DNA of 64,000 bases from Nigrospora sphaerica (GCA_018287875.1 JAGVVL010000002.1:7006001-7070000); one strand, 5' to 3'; shown: positions 1 to 11,716, numbered from the stretch's first letter. The notes: generated by a model not told the origin, from the sequence alone. Program-made: numbers and translations.

Positions 1-1063
1 ACATGGTGAAATAGCGGAAAGTTCTCATCATGGTCGAGGCAAAAACGTCCAACGTGATGTCAAGGACTCGACCCACGTCCATGTCGAAGGTGCCAATCAA
101 TCCCTTGATACGCTCGAAGCCTGCCTCGACCTGCGCGCGCGTGAGCTGCTCTTGGTTCAAGTTGTGTGGAGTCCAGTAAAGTTCCGTGATGAGCTTGGAG
201 AACCCCTCGGATTCTTCCCGCAGGAGGTTGTAGTTGGACTGGCGGTACAGAAGGTTCGTCGAGGTGCGAATGCCCATTCTGGTAAAAGTGCTTCGCAGAA
301 GACCCAGCTGCTCCAGGACAGGGACGTCCAAGGCGTGCCTGAGAAGGGTGGGCGATACTTCGGAAGCGAGGACGAATTCATGGAAGCGGGGCTTGGCAGC
401 GCCGTCTTCGGTGTCGATATACATGGAGATGGAATCGACAAAAAGACTATGCACGTCAAAGACGGTGCCGGCCTCGTCGCCGCCTTCGGTGTTCGGCTCC
501 GGGCCCAGAATCTCCTTCATGCACGCGCCAGCTTCGAGAGGATTTAGTCGCTTCTCCATGACAGCCCGGGTGAACTCCTGGGATATTGTGGTGATTTCCT
601 CCGCATCCTCATCGTCTCTCGAGGCAATGCCGTGCTGGACAACTTCTTGACGGCCGGTCTGCTGCCACGCCGCGAGGCGGGGACTGGTGAGGACGCTGTA
701 GTTGTAATGTGAGTTAAGGATGGGGGATGATGGAGCTGGGGTGAGGTTGGGTGTGGCAGGGGTCCGGATGCTGAGTGGTTGCGGCGCTGCTTGCGAGGCG
801 GAGCTGCTTGGTCTTGCTGAGGTAGGCGATACGGGCCCACGGTGGCTGTTGTTGGCCGGATTCGGAGCCGACATGGAATCGCGACGCTCGGCGTTCCGTC
901 CCCGTGTGTTCCTACCGCCAGTGTTTCCATTGCGCCGGCGGTTCGCGCCGTCCTGTCCATCTCTGTCGTGCTGGGCCAAGGTGGTTTCCAAGGGCCGATG
1001 GGGTGACGGTCGAGTGCCGTTCGTGTCGGTGGGAGGCTCCATCCTCTTGCGCTTGGGCGGCAT
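1..1063 (-). CDS. THO2: THO complex subunit 2, N-terminal part (runs off left edge)
   Basis: This is the 5' portion of a long gene continuing beyond base 1. The ATG is at 1063 and the frame stays open for 354 codons without an intron. The protein starts MPPKRKRMEPPTDTNG, then has a low-complexity Ser/Pro/Asn-rich leader to about residue 110. An ordered region follows that contains YRQSNYNLLREESEG, the hallmark of the THOC2/Tho2 N-terminal domain, and a nearby KLITELYW. Tho2 is the scaffold of the nuclear THO/TREX complex, which couples transcription to mRNA packaging and export and limits R-loops. It is divergent from MET2 over about 1.25 kb. The C-terminal two thirds or more is not in view. 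The identification rests on the motif and its position in the protein; the start choice fits the first in-frame ATG. Confidence 0.88.
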   Translation of the reverse strand, partial: MPPKRKRMEPPTDTNGTRPSPHRPLETTLAQHDRDGQDGANRRRNGNTGGRNTRGRNAERRDSMSAPNPANNSHRGPVSPTSARPSSSASQAAPQPLSIRTPATPNLTPAPSSPILNSHYNYSVLTSPRLAAWQQTGRQEVVQHGIASRDDEDAEEITTISQEFTRAVMEKRLNPLEAGACMKEILGPEPNTEGGDEAGTVFDVHSLFVDSISMYIDTEDGAAKPRFHEFVLASEVSPTLLRHALDVPVLEQLGLLRSTFTRMGIRTSTNLLYRQSNYNLLREESEGFSKLITELYWTPHNLNQEQLTRAQVEAGFERIKGLIGTFDMDVGRVLDITLDVFASTMMRTFRYFTM

Positions 1064-2314
1064 GCTGAAAGGTTGGCTGCGCAGAGGCTGCGTCTGTTCG
1101 GCCACCGAAGAGTCAGGTCAGGGACAGGTTTCGAGATGGAGGCAAGCGAACGAGGTGCAGATGGGCCCGGGACGGGGCCGAGACGTGGTCGCAGGTTCAA
1201 AAGAGGAGGAGCATACTTGTAACGCAAGCAGTGGTCTTTTTCTTTGAGGAAAAAATCCACTGGCTACAGTAAGTTCAGTCGATGGGCCTGGATCGCGAGG
1301 GCGGGCGGGTGAATGGGGCGACTGAGTGTCGGGTGGGATGAAGCCGTGCGTGTCGGATGAACGTTTTTGGGTGAAAAAACGAGGGTCAAAGGGAACAGAG
1401 AAGGACGTGGATGGAAACGGACACTGGACAAGCGATGGCCGTCGCAAATGGATTGACAAGGCATGCAGGCTATGCAAAGCACGCGGGCGGAGAGGCCGAT
1501 CTGGCGATGGTCGAAGCCTCCGTCTTGCGACGCCTCTGTCGGTGCCTGGGGGAAAGGCGCGCGTGGTGGAGGACAGGCGAAGAAGGCGAGCGCGTGTGGA
1601 TTGAAGCTGTCTCGCAGCTATCGCGCGTGTCGTCAAATGGAGCTGGAGAAAGGATGGGAATGCGACGAGGCTGAGGGCCCGCACAACCTAGTGGAGCGGG
1701 TTCAGAAGCAGGGGCCTCACGGGCAGGAGGGAAACTGGGAGGGCTCAAGCCACACAGCGCATCCATCCCGGCCTTCCGGCGAACCAGCAAGTAAATGTAC
1801 ATGGGTACCTACATCATGTAATCAGGGTCCTCCTCGTCCAGCCCGCGATCGCAGCCTTTTAGTTCCCCCGTTTATCGGACCTGCTGGGTGATAGATATCC
1901 CCGTGCAGCCATTCAGTCATTTCTGGGAGTCAGCCACATCGCCCCAAGCGGCCTGGATGTACTTGGACCTGAAGTAGGTACCGAGTTACGTTGAACAAGC
2001 TGGCAAGCGGGAGTAGTAGTACATGCTACAGCATCTCGTCATCGAGAGTTTTCCCATTGGGGCAAACATTTCCTTTTTCAAACCCCTCGCTACATATTTA
2101 AACGCTTGCCCCCCCCCTCCGGCCTGCTGGGGACACAATCTCAACATCTCAAGGCCAAACATCGTCGCCGCACCCGCTGGTACGCCCTTCTTGGCCAAGA
2201 CCGGAGCTCACGCACGTCTTTCTTCCCACCGCCGATTCCGACGTCTGCTTGGTACCCCGCTATTCAGAGATCTATACCATCCGGGAGGGAAACTCAGCCC
2301 AGCATCTCGCCGAC
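1064..2314. other. divergent intergenic region, THO2 / MET2
   Basis: This stretch should hold both promoters and 5' leaders. A TATA-like TATTTAA lies at 2095-2101, about 215 bases before the MET2 start, followed by a C tract. Several open frames overlap on both strands, but none resembles a protein. Confidence 0.6.
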
Positions 2315-3960
2315 ATGGGGGCCAGCGACGGAACCGGCGTCACGCCTAAATATGGTGAGTGCTGCTGTCGATACCTCTTATCGTCCACCATGCCGAAATC
2401 CCGAGTTTTTTCTTGCGCCTTCCAAGAACGGTGACTGAATACTTCCAAGAAAGAACTCGGCACCAGCCTGAGAATCCGTTCGCATCCATGATTCCGGATC
2501 AGGAGATCGCCATTATTCCCTCCTTCACCCTCGAGTCGGGGGTGACGTTGAAGAACGTGCCACTGGCTTACACGACCCGCGGCAAGCTCTCGCCCGGCCG
2601 GGATAATGCCATGGTCATCTGCCATGCTCTGACTGGAAGCGCCGACGTCAGTGATTGGTGGGGGCCCTTGCTTGGCGGCCCCGGTCGTGCTTTCGACACG
2701 TCGAGGTTCTTCGTCGTGTGTATGAACAGTCTGGGCAGTCCCTACGGCACCGCCAGTCCGGTTACCGCCAAGGATGGCGACCCGAACAAGGAGAGGTACG
2801 GGCCCGAGTTCCCGCTGACGACGATCCGGGACGATGTGAAGTAAGTTCAGGCCCGGGGCACCGCTGAGGACCGGTCGGGCTACCGTCTGACCATCTGCAG
2901 TCTGCACAAACTCTTGTTGGATGACTTGGGGGTTCGCCAGGTGGCGGCTGTCATTGGCGGATCGATGGGCGGCATGCTTGTGCTGGAATGGGCGTACTTC
3001 GGCAAGGATTACGTGCGCTGCATTGTGCCCATTGCCACGTCGAGCCGACACAGCGCCTGGGGTATCAGCTGGGGCGAAGCCCAGCGGCAAAGCATCTATG
3101 CCGACCCCAAGTACGACGACGGCTACTATTCGTTCGACGATGCGCCAACAACCGGCCTCGGCGCTGCCCGTATGTCGGCACTTTTGACCTACCGCAGCCG
3201 GAACTCGTTCGAGACACGCTTTGGTCGCAACATACCCGACCCAGCCAGGCGCCAGACCATTCGCGAGGCGCCGCGCCCCACCACGCCCTCCGAGGCTCAT
3301 TTCCACATCCACAACGACGGTCACAACGTCACACGCAACGCACTATCTCGGACGAGCAGTGACACTGTCCACGAGGCTAAGTCGGTCAAGGACTCCCTCG
3401 AGCGAGCAACTACTGCCGCGGCCACGGTCGAAGCAGCATCGGACCCGCAATTCTCGGGACCCAAGTCCGAGAGCATGACAGGTGGCGACAGGATGCCCAC
3501 GACGACGTACTTTTCGGCCCAGTCCTACCTGCGCTACCAGGGTCAGAAGTTTGTGAAGCGTTTCGATTGCAACTGCTACATCGCAATCACTCGCAAGCTG
3601 GACACGCACGACGTGTCCCGGTACCGAGCAGACACGGTTCAGGAGGCATTGGCCATGATCGAGCAACCAACGCTTGTTTTGGGCATCGAGAGCGACGGTC
3701 TCTTTACCTTTGCTGAGCAGCAAGAGGTGGCGGAGCATGTGAAGAACGCGAGGCTTCGCGAGATTGTTAGCCAGGAAGGCCACGATGCCTTTTTGCTACA
3801 GTTCGAGCAAGTCAACCGGTACATTCTGGATTTCCTCGGCGAGGTCCTGCCCGACATCATGTCCAAGGAGGGGGAGGCGGTGGTGGAGGCTGGTGTGGGC
3901 GAAGTGACCAAGTCGAGTGTGTTTGGAGAGGCCGAGGTGGAAGACATCACTGCCTGGTAG
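2315..3960 (+). CDS. MET2: homoserine O-acetyltransferase
   Basis: The enzyme transfers acetyl from acetyl-CoA to L-homoserine, the first committed step of methionine synthesis. Three exons: 2315-2354, 2450-2840 and 2901-3960, giving 496 residues. Phases match at both junctions, and the short first exon supplies MGASDGTGVTPKYE. It has the alpha/beta-hydrolase fold of the family. The catalytic triad reads as Ser165 in the nucleophile elbow GGSMGG, Asp409 in GIESDG and His438 in EGHDAF. HALTGSADV and WWGPLLGGPG near the N terminus are family signatures. As in other filamentous fungi, a variable insertion of about 90 residues sits between the core and the cap (about residues 250-340). No targeting signal is obvious. 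The downstream ATG at 2359, inside the first intron, is not supported. Confidence 0.95.
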
Positions 3961-4332
3961 ACAGATCTATTTGAAAGCTGGCCATTCATTTTGTTCAACA
4001 CAACATTTGGAGTCGTGGCGAGAGAGGGAGGGGAAAAGTATTGGTCGTTATGCTAAGCGCATGTAGCACTGCTTGCCGTTTGGGAATCCAACCCATCATT
4101 TCTATGACGTCCGGTGTCTGGTGATTCACGGGTCCTAAATTTCCACATTTATGCGCTATGTCTGCCAGACATGCAAAGCTGTATGTATCCGCACACTCAA
4201 ATGTGGGTGCAAGCGAAGGTCATATCCAAACAGGAAGTTGCTCAATTGGTCTTGGAGATGACTCGGTCCTGACCGATTCTCCCCGGACGGATGTAGGCCC
4301 GCCAGCGACGCCGTCGGCCGAGGCGTCCGGCA

Positions 4333-4767
4333 TCACACTCGGTTGGTCGTCCGGTTTCTTGCGGCAAGGGCCTTGATTCCGGTCACGGCCACCCAGCCGG
4401 CGACGATGACGGTTAGGGCTAGCCGGAACTCGCGCGCGACCCCGGCCGCCGACTGGCCAAGGTGGATAGCATGAACATGGTTGATGGCCCCAGAGTGCTG
4501 CGTGGCTACGGCGAAGGACTCCATGAGCGGCGGCGGCGGCTGGCGGGAGATCAGGATTAAACCGTTCAGTGGGCTTGGCGCTCTCTGTCCAAAGGGGTCG
4601 GGTAGTCGTTGGCGTCCTGGGAGGCGGCTGCGTCGTACAGATTGGGCAATGGATGGGCTGGGGGAAGGGCGGGAGTGATGTTCTTTTGGCGTAGGAACTG
4701 CGTCAAGACAGCTTTTTGGGCCCCGCCGCTCCGTAGGTAGGGCCTGGTAGTCCGGTTGGCTCGCCAA
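4333..4767 (-). CDS. doubtful small ORF with one hydrophobic segment
   Basis: This 144-codon open frame starts MASQPDYQALPTERRGP. Near its C terminus it has a hydrophobic stretch (FRLALTVIVAGWVAVTG) that could span a membrane. The middle is rich in Pro, Ser and Arg and looks like out-of-frame GC-rich DNA. An overlapping frame (4566-4853) is equally protein-like, so a spliced gene is conceivable, but I could not build one. I recognise no family. Treat it as a possible small membrane protein or as chance. Confidence 0.15.
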   Translation of the reverse strand: MASQPDYQALPTERRGPKSCLDAVPTPKEHHSRPSPSPSIAQSVRRSRLPGRQRLPDPFGQRAPSPLNGLILISRQPPPPLMESFAVATQHSGAINHVHAIHLGQSAAGVAREFRLALTVIVAGWVAVTGIKALAARNRTTNRV

Positions 4768-6143
4768 CCGTGAACGCTATGGCAATATACCAACCCGTAC
4801 GGCACCGTGTGCAGGCCGGAGAACGAGTCCCGAAAACTACAGAACAGCCTCACTCAGGAAGAAGCTAAGATATCTCTAGACTGCGAGGAGGAAGATGGAA
4901 GGCTGAGTACCTATGCGACGACGGCGACCCGGCGCCTTACACTTCGGTTCATGTAGCCCGGAGCCCGCGCTTGCCTTGCCCGTGTAAGCCATTCAGCCCT
5001 ATAGGAAATCTTTAGAACTTGGTGGGGCCATGATCACGTACGTAGTTGTGGGCTGGAACCCAGACACCTAGCATGTACTCAGCTACCTCTCCCCAGGGGC
5101 TACACAGAATCTCAAAAGTCACAAGAGGTAAAGACACAGCCTAGGCACGATCGACCGCCCCAGGCACAGAAGCCGTGCTACTGCCGTAGGGAGTACATAG
5201 TGAGCCCCGAGGTACGTGACGATACTTGGCTAAGCCTTATCTGGGACACCGAAAACGGGCAAATGGCGCAGTGTCTGCATCTGCTATAGCGAGCCTGAAC
5301 GAGGTCGTCGACCGAGATATGAGACCTACTATTCGGGGGGTGACGGGCTCGGGTAGCATCCGCACTTCGTCGACAGCGAGCACGTTTCTATGTTCGGGCA
5401 CCCGATTGGCAGAAGTGGATGCGGCGACCAGAGGCAGGCGTCGGCCCCGCCCTTTCAGCTGGACGATGGATGGATGGGCCTGCATTCCACCTCCAGTCCC
5501 AGGGAACAGGAAAATGGGAGAACCCCATAGACGTTCCAGTGGGAGTTAAATCGTAGTTGTTCCACGAGAGTCGGTCCGGAAAGGACAGCAGCTGGGCTCG
5601 GGGGCTGCGTTGAATAAACTTTGTCCCTGGTGATTGTTCTTAATTTTTTTAAAAAAAAAAATACCCATCGGGTTCCCAAAGTAACGGGTACCCGGGGTGA
5701 TGGGCGGGTGTGGGGGCGCAGAGCTCATGCCCGTATGTTTGCGCAGCCATGATCCATGGACCCATGACAGAATCGTCCACCACGAAAGGGACGGTGGCGT
5801 TGTGTGCACTGAGTACGACGTACTTTGGAAAAGCTCACTGCACCGCCTTCCCTACCACCCAGCCTTGGGGCCTCGGGGCCTCTGGGCTTGTGCATACAAG
5901 CTTCGCACTGCATTTTCTCGGCATCTCGGGTACCGCCCTGTCCAAGGCGCCCGGCGTATACGAAACCCCAGCGTGGCAGGTCCGCCCTGGTTGGTTGCCG
6001 TCCCTTGTCTGCTTGTCCAGCGGCGCGCTCCCTCGGAACGACTAGCCGTTGCAAGACAAGGCATGCCCAGCGGACGACGCACGCACGTCACCCTTGCTTC
6101 CCTCAGCAGAACCCGGTCTAAGGTACCTTACCTCTTCTGTGCC

Positions 6144-6149
6144 CACGTG
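6144..6149. promoter_or_regulatory. CACGTG E-box, candidate PHO-regulon site
   Basis: A palindromic CACGTG lies about 800 bases upstream of the phosphate transporter start. Pho4 (yeast) and NUC-1 (Neurospora) bind this core upstream of phosphate-starvation genes. One copy of a six-base site is weak evidence on its own; the support comes from the type of gene it precedes. Confidence 0.3.
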
Positions 6150-6948
6150 TTCTGAGGAAGCCATGTCCTCAGGCACCAACGTCAGAGGAGAGGCGCCGCC
6201 AAGGTGCTCCCAGAGGTAAGCAGATACAAGAACTGACTTGTGGCCGACTGCTGGAGCGCATACGGGGGCATGGGGTAGCAGGGTGTTGTCGATGTAGGTC
6301 AAGAAAGTATTTGGGTATCGCGAGTATTCTTCGTCCCCCCACCCGCCACCGAGCACTGCTCGTCGAATTCCACCCAGGTAAGCAATGTACTTACACAGTA
6401 AGCCAAGTACCAAAGCATACAACATACAGTCACACAGCTTCCATGGGGAGTGGCGCGAGCCCTTGCGGCCCTTGTCAAGTCGGCATGGTACCCCAAACCC
6501 GAAACTGCCAAACTGCTCAGTCTACCTCGATCCCTGCCGACGCTCGCTTACAATAGTCCCGGGCCAGATTCCACGGTCCTGCCTTGTCTACATACCTTAC
6601 GCACACCATCCTGCTGTTTTCGCCCTATGGCTCCTCCCCCTGTCTCCCTTGCTATCTTCTTGAACCCTTGTTTTGCAAGGAACTGCGCCGCTGTCAAATC
6701 TCCCCTGAGACTTTCCGGCGCTCCGGAGACTTCTGCCAGCTTCATCTCCGATAGTACCACGGTTTGACTGCCCACAGCCTGCCCCTCTGCTTACACGAGT
6801 CTCGATTCTACCCAGTCACCAACCTCTCAGTCCCTTCAGCCTTTAGCCATGGGCATTTGAAGAACCGGCCGTGGTCCTTACCCTTCCACCTACAAGACCA
6901 TGTCCATCGCCTCTTACGCATAAGCGAGACACCCCGACGACGGGCGTC

Positions 6949-9417
6949 ATGGAACCTTTGCCCGAGTCGGCGGCGCCGGCAGCGCGGGCGCGGACCTTTG
7001 GGGGAAACCGAGCGTTCCATAATTTCTTCAACGACTTCAGCCACATTCAGGACCCCAACCTCCGGAGGCGGCTGGCTCTTTCGGAAATCGACAAAGTCCC
7101 CTTTGGGCTTTACCACGTCCGCGCCGTTCTCGTGGCCGGCGTCGGCTTCTTTCTAGACTCGTATGACATCTTCGCCATCAACCTCATCACCACCCTGCTG
7201 GGCGTGGTGTTCTGGCATGGCCCTCCCGAGGAGGCGACCAACGGCTACGGTGGGAACCTCGGCGTGCTACCGACCCCCGTGAGCCAGGCTTTGAAAGCAT
7301 CTACCAGCGCCGGTATCGTCATTGGGCAGGTCCTGTTCGGCTGGATGGCCGACGTCTTCGGCAGGAGGCGCATGTATGGCGTTGAGCTCGGCATCATCGT
7401 TGTAGCTACTTTCGGATGTACCCTCGTCGCACCCAGCCAGGCTGTGGGCTTCACCGGCCTCATGACCTTCTGGAGGGTCATGATGGGGTAAGACACCGTT
7501 CGCCGCCGTCTCCAAGCACCGCTGACCGTCACAGAATCGGCATTGGCGGAGACTATCCGCTCAGCTCCGTCATCACGTCGGAATTCGCTCCGACCCGGTG
7601 GCGGGGCGCCATGATGGCTGCCGTGTTTTCCATGCAGGGCATGGGCCAACTGGCGGCTGCCATCGTCGCACTGGTGGTCACCGTGGCCTTCAAAGATGCC
7701 TACCATGGGGCTCCGAACGTCCAAGGGTGTGATTATATCTGCCAGACAGCCGCCGACCGCTCGGTATGTCAAACCGCTTCTCCCGAAACCCTCGTTCGTT
7801 TGGGACTTCCTCGAATGTCGAATGCCGCTCCCGGCGTGTTCGGCCGGACCTAATCCTGCCTTTACCAAACCTTTACTTGTCCCAAATTCGGCTTACAGAG
7901 GCTTGTCGAAGCTAATGCAGTACCCGTAGTGGCGCATCATTGTCGGCTTCGGGGCCTTACCTGCGTGCTTCGCACTTTATTACCGCATCACCATTCCCGA
8001 GACGCCGCGGTACACATTCGAGGTTTCCAAGGATGTGGAAAAGGCCGACGCGGATATAAGAGCATACGTGACAAGCAAGTCAGAGGGCTACGTGGATGCG
8101 ATTAAACAGGCGAGGATGAAAAAGATCGCCTCGCCCGCTCTCAATGTCCCCTCGGCGTCCTGGCACGATGCTTGGTCTTATTTTACCCAATGGAGGAACA
8201 CCAAGATGCTGATCGGCACCACGCTCTCGTGGTTCTTTCTGGTAGGGGGCTTCGGCTCGTCCCCCCGGACCGCGCAGTTCCAGCTGACGGAACGTACACA
8301 GGACCTGGCTTTCTACGGCGTGGGGCTCAACACGTCCATTGTGCTGCATGCCATCGGCTATGCGGACGGTGCATCGCTCTACGAGTTGCTGCTGAACGGC
8401 GCCGTCGGCACCATCATTCTCACCGCGGCCGGCTCTCTTCCCGGCTACTGGATGGCCATCCTGACGATTGACACGATTGGACGGAAGCCGCTACAGATTT
8501 TCGGCTTCTTGGCCCTTACGATCATCTTCTGCATCCTGGGGTTCTACTATCACCATATCAACCAAGGCGGCATGCTGGCATTGTATGTTGTCGGCCAGTT
8601 CTTCTTCAACTGGGGCCCTAATACCACGACGTTTATTGTTCCTGGAGAACTATATCCGACACGGTACCGCTCGACCGGCCATGGCCTGTCGGCAGCCATG
8701 GGGAAAATCGGGGCCATCATTGCCCAAGTCCTCTCCATGTCGCTGCTGAGCAAAGACTCGCCGGCCGGCTGCAAAGCGGGTAGCAGCTGCTCGCCCTGGC
8801 TCGACCGCCTGATGCAGATATTCGCCTTGTTCATGTTCTGCGGCTTCTGCGTTTCGTTCCTGATTCCCGAGACCAAGGGGGTCACCCTCGAAGAGCTAGC
8901 GGGAGGTGCGTGTGGGACCCAAAGTGAACCCCCCCAACGGATGCGGTGCTCTATACTGACCCCGGGGACAGAGGAACCGACATCTTACAACGTCGGCCGC
9001 AGCGGCAGCATCGCCTCGACGCGCCGGTCCCGGTGGAACCCGTTCGGCGGCGGCCAGCCGGCCGGCTTCTTCTACCCGCGGGCGCAGCGGGGCAACTTGG
9101 CGCGCCACGCGCGCGTCGGCATCATGACGTCCCCCGAGCTCGCGGCGCAGCAGGCGCGCGACGTCCAGAGCCGCGCCGGCCGGAAGTGGCGGCGCCGACG
9201 CAACGAAAGCCAGGACAGCGCGGGCTGGGAGTTCAGCAGCACCAGCTCGACGCAGGGAATGGTGGACGCGGCCGGCGCCTCGGGCGAGAACGGGAAACCG
9301 GCCCTCGGCGGGCTCCTGCCCGGCTGGGGCGTGGGCTGGGGCAGGATTGATAGGGGAGGCGACCCGATTACGGAGGAAAACTTCCAGTTGCAAGATGTCG
9401 GACACTTGCTGCGATAG
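6949..9417 (+). CDS. high-affinity inorganic phosphate:H+ symporter (PHO84 type)
   Basis: A plasma-membrane phosphate importer of the major facilitator superfamily, PHS family. Exons: 6949-7487, 7535-7763, 7930-8241, 8302-8905 and 8972-9417, giving 709 residues. Two introns (8242-8301 and 8906-8971) are multiples of three and stop-free, so a naive reading runs through them. The first would insert about 20 residues between WFFL and DLAFYGVG, which are adjacent in the family. Family marks are GFFLDSYDIFAINL in helix 1, WMADVFGRRRMYG after helix 2-3, GIGIGGDYPLS in helix 4, IPETPRYT before the central loop, and GELYPTRYRSTGHG with IPETKG near the end. An in-frame ATG at 6871 would add 26 residues, but 6949 fits the family better. 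The tail after IPETKG is about 150 residues, Arg/Gly/Ser-rich and far longer than usual. Confidence 0.92.
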
Positions 9418-10096
9418 CATTGGGTATATAGCGGGGATAGCGTCTGTGGTTATCATTTGCTTCAATCCATCAAACCTTGTGGAATCCATCATTCTGACAA
9501 CCCGATGAAGCTCCACGTTTGAAGCCATCCCTATGCTGATAGCCTTTAGGGGGGGATCGTAGAGCCATCACGAGGAAATCGACTGACCGAGACTGGCAGA
9601 AAGTTTCTTCGATAGGACATCTAATTCTCCCGATGGGGAAATTATCGCTGATAGATTTGGTTCACGATGCTCGTGCGCATTGCGGCCGTCCAGAGATCTC
9701 AAGTCTCACGAGTATAGCCCCCGCAGACGACTTCATTATACAATGGGTAGGTACCCTAGGCTGGTTAACACCTCACGGTTCAAACATCTAGGGACGCCCA
9801 AGGAGTCTTAAATCCAAACCACTTAAAAGTCTACCGACCGAGGTTCACTGGCGTTCTAATGTGCTCCCACCCAAGGCAGTACCAGCGGGTCCTTGTGTAA
9901 GTACCTATGAACTGACCCCCCTAGGTTGGGAATTTGATTGACGCATTCCTACGGGCGAGATCGCTGTTGAGGGAACCGTTCATCGTGTTTTGATTATGGA
10001 GATTGTATATTTCTTTTGAGTTTTCATTACCAACTGGGCCGGCCGCTCCAGGAATAATGAGCAACCCCCCCCCCCACATATACACATTCCTCCCGC
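9418..10096. other. intergenic, convergent 3' ends
   Basis: This lies between the 3' ends of the phosphate transporter and the GH43 gene. It includes a C tract at about 10066-10075. I see no gene. Confidence 0.6.
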
Positions 10097-11716
10097 TCAG
10101 ATCTCGTAGCGATCCGACTTGTCCTGCACCGGGCGGTAGAGGAAGTAGTCAAACTTGGCCTCCATAGCAGTGCCGTTGAGGTCAGAGCAGGCCATGCCGA
10201 CAAAAGCGCCGGTGAAGCTGCCGTGGGCCTGGTGGCCGCCGCACTCGTCGGAGAGGACTGAGGCGTCGAGGACGGGGCCGATGGGGGTCAGGTCGGCGGC
10301 GCCGTCGAGGGCGTAGTAGAATTGCAGGCGGTCGCTGCGGATCGAGAGGGCGAGTCGGACCTTGCCGGCGTTGGGGATGGCGACGGTGGCGGGGAAGGGC
10401 ATGCGCAGCTTGCCCTCGGGGTACGAGGCCTCGGAGCAGAGGAGCAGGAGCTCGCGCTGGCCGTCGCTGTGGGCCGAGACGGCGAGGTAGAAGAAGTTGT
10501 AGCGGCAGTAGTAGGCCGTGAGGCCGGCGAACTGGCGCTCGTCGGCCGGCGCCACGTCGACGACCGTCTCGGCGTCGTACGAAAAGTGCGTCTGCCGCCG
10601 CGCCACGAGGGCCTGCTCGAACCAGGAGCCGACCGACTCGCGGCCCGTCAGCACGAGCTGGTTGCCGCGCAGCATGAAGATGCGCTCGGGCTCGGGCGTG
10701 CGCAGCCACTGGAAGTCGGGGTGTAGCGGGCCGTCGCTAAAAGTGTAGCGCCGCTCGGCCCAGTACCGGCTGTTGTCGCGCATGCCCGGCACATCGACGA
10801 AGAGCGAGGGTACGGGGCCGTCCTTGACGTAGAGCCAATCGTCGGCGCCCCAGTAGCACTCCTGGATGGCCGTCTCGCGGCCGAGGGTGCAGCGGCGGCG
10901 CTGCGAGATGGGGCGGCCGGCCAGGTGCACGAGGTAAGTGCGGCCATCGGGGGTGTTGACGAGGTCGCCGTGGCCGGCGCGCTGCAGGGCGGCGAAGGGC
11001 GCGTCCTTGGACGAGAGGATGGGGTTCGTCGGGTGCACCTCGTAGGGGCCCCCGATGTCGCGAGCGCGCGCCAGCGTGCAGGCGTGTTCGTAGGCGGTGC
11101 CGGCCTCGGCCGTCAGCAGGTAGTAGTAGCCGTTGCGCTTGTACAGGTGCGGGCCCTCGACGAGGTCCAGCTCGGTGCCGGTGAAGATGGTCTTCATGGG
11201 TCCCGTCAGGCGGCCGGCGGCCGGGTCGAACTCCTGCAGGCGGATGCCGGCGAAGGCGCGCGGGCGCCGCCGGTGGTCCTGGATCATGTTGACAAACCAC
11301 TTGCGGCCGTCGTCGTCGTGGAACAGCGACGGGTCGAAGCCCGACGAGTTGGCGTAGACGGGGTCCGACCAGGGGCCCTCGATAGCGGGCGCGCTGACAA
11401 TGTAGTTGTGCGCGTCCTTCATCGACCCGTCCTTGCGCTTGACGTCGGTGTAGACGAGCCAGAACTTGTCGCCGTCGTGCGTGAGGCACGGCGCCCAGAC
11501 GCCGCAGCTGTCGGGGTCGCCGCGCATGTCCAGCTGGCTCTTGCGGCTCAGCGGCCGGATGACGAGCTCCCAGTTGGCAAGGTCCTTGGAGTGGTGGATT
11601 TGCACGCCCGGGAACCACTCGAACGTGGACGTGGCGATGTAGTAGTCCTCGCCGACCCGGAGGATGGACGGGTCGGGGTTGAAGCCCGGCAGGATGGGGT
11701 TGCGAACGGGAGGCAT
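10097..11716 (-). CDS. GH43 beta-xylosidase / arabinofuranosidase (intracellular, subfamily-11-like)
   Basis: A single-exon gene for 539 residues. It likely removes xylose (and perhaps arabinose) from the non-reducing ends of short xylo-oligosaccharides. The five-bladed GH43 domain occupies about residues 5-310 and is followed by a beta-sandwich domain to the end, as in the roughly 535-residue Selenomonas and Geobacillus xylosidases. The three catalytic carboxylates are in place: Asp15 (FNPDPS, general base), Asp128 (SGFDPSLF, pKa modulator) and Glu187 (DLVEGPHLY, general acid). There is no signal peptide, so it should act in the cytosol on imported oligosaccharides. Bacterial-like architecture and lack of introns are compatible with old horizontal transfer, but such genes are widespread in fungi. 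A GGCTAAA site lies about 200 bases upstream. Substrate preference cannot be settled from sequence. Confidence 0.92.
   Translation of the reverse strand: MPPVRNPILPGFNPDPSILRVGEDYYIATSTFEWFPGVQIHHSKDLANWELVIRPLSRKSQLDMRGDPDSCGVWAPCLTHDGDKFWLVYTDVKRKDGSMKDAHNYIVSAPAIEGPWSDPVYANSSGFDPSLFHDDDGRKWFVNMIQDHRRRPRAFAGIRLQEFDPAAGRLTGPMKTIFTGTELDLVEGPHLYKRNGYYYLLTAEAGTAYEHACTLARARDIGGPYEVHPTNPILSSKDAPFAALQRAGHGDLVNTPDGRTYLVHLAGRPISQRRRCTLGRETAIQECYWGADDWLYVKDGPVPSLFVDVPGMRDNSRYWAERRYTFSDGPLHPDFQWLRTPEPERIFMLRGNQLVLTGRESVGSWFEQALVARRQTHFSYDAETVVDVAPADERQFAGLTAYYCRYNFFYLAVSAHSDGQRELLLLCSEASYPEGKLRMPFPATVAIPNAGKVRLALSIRSDRLQFYYALDGAADLTPIGPVLDASVLSDECGGHQAHGSFTGAFVGMACSDLNGTAMEAKFDYFLYRPVQDKSDRYEI

Larger units (their letters stand above)
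3961..6948. other. 3-kb intergenic region upstream of the phosphate transporter
   Basis: I found no confident gene here. It contains a facing T/A run at about 5643-5661, a CACGTG site at 6144 and a weak minus-strand open frame (4333-4767), listed separately. Pyrimidine-rich sequence at about 6600-6900 suits a 5' leader for the downstream gene. Confidence 0.5.

Noticed and set aside
8242..8301. Stop-free introns of length 3n (also at 8906, 14052, 44244 and 56192) as a possible regulated intron-retention system
   Set aside because: With this many introns of about 60 bases, a third have length 3n and a fair share of those lack stops by chance. The observed number is about what I would expect.
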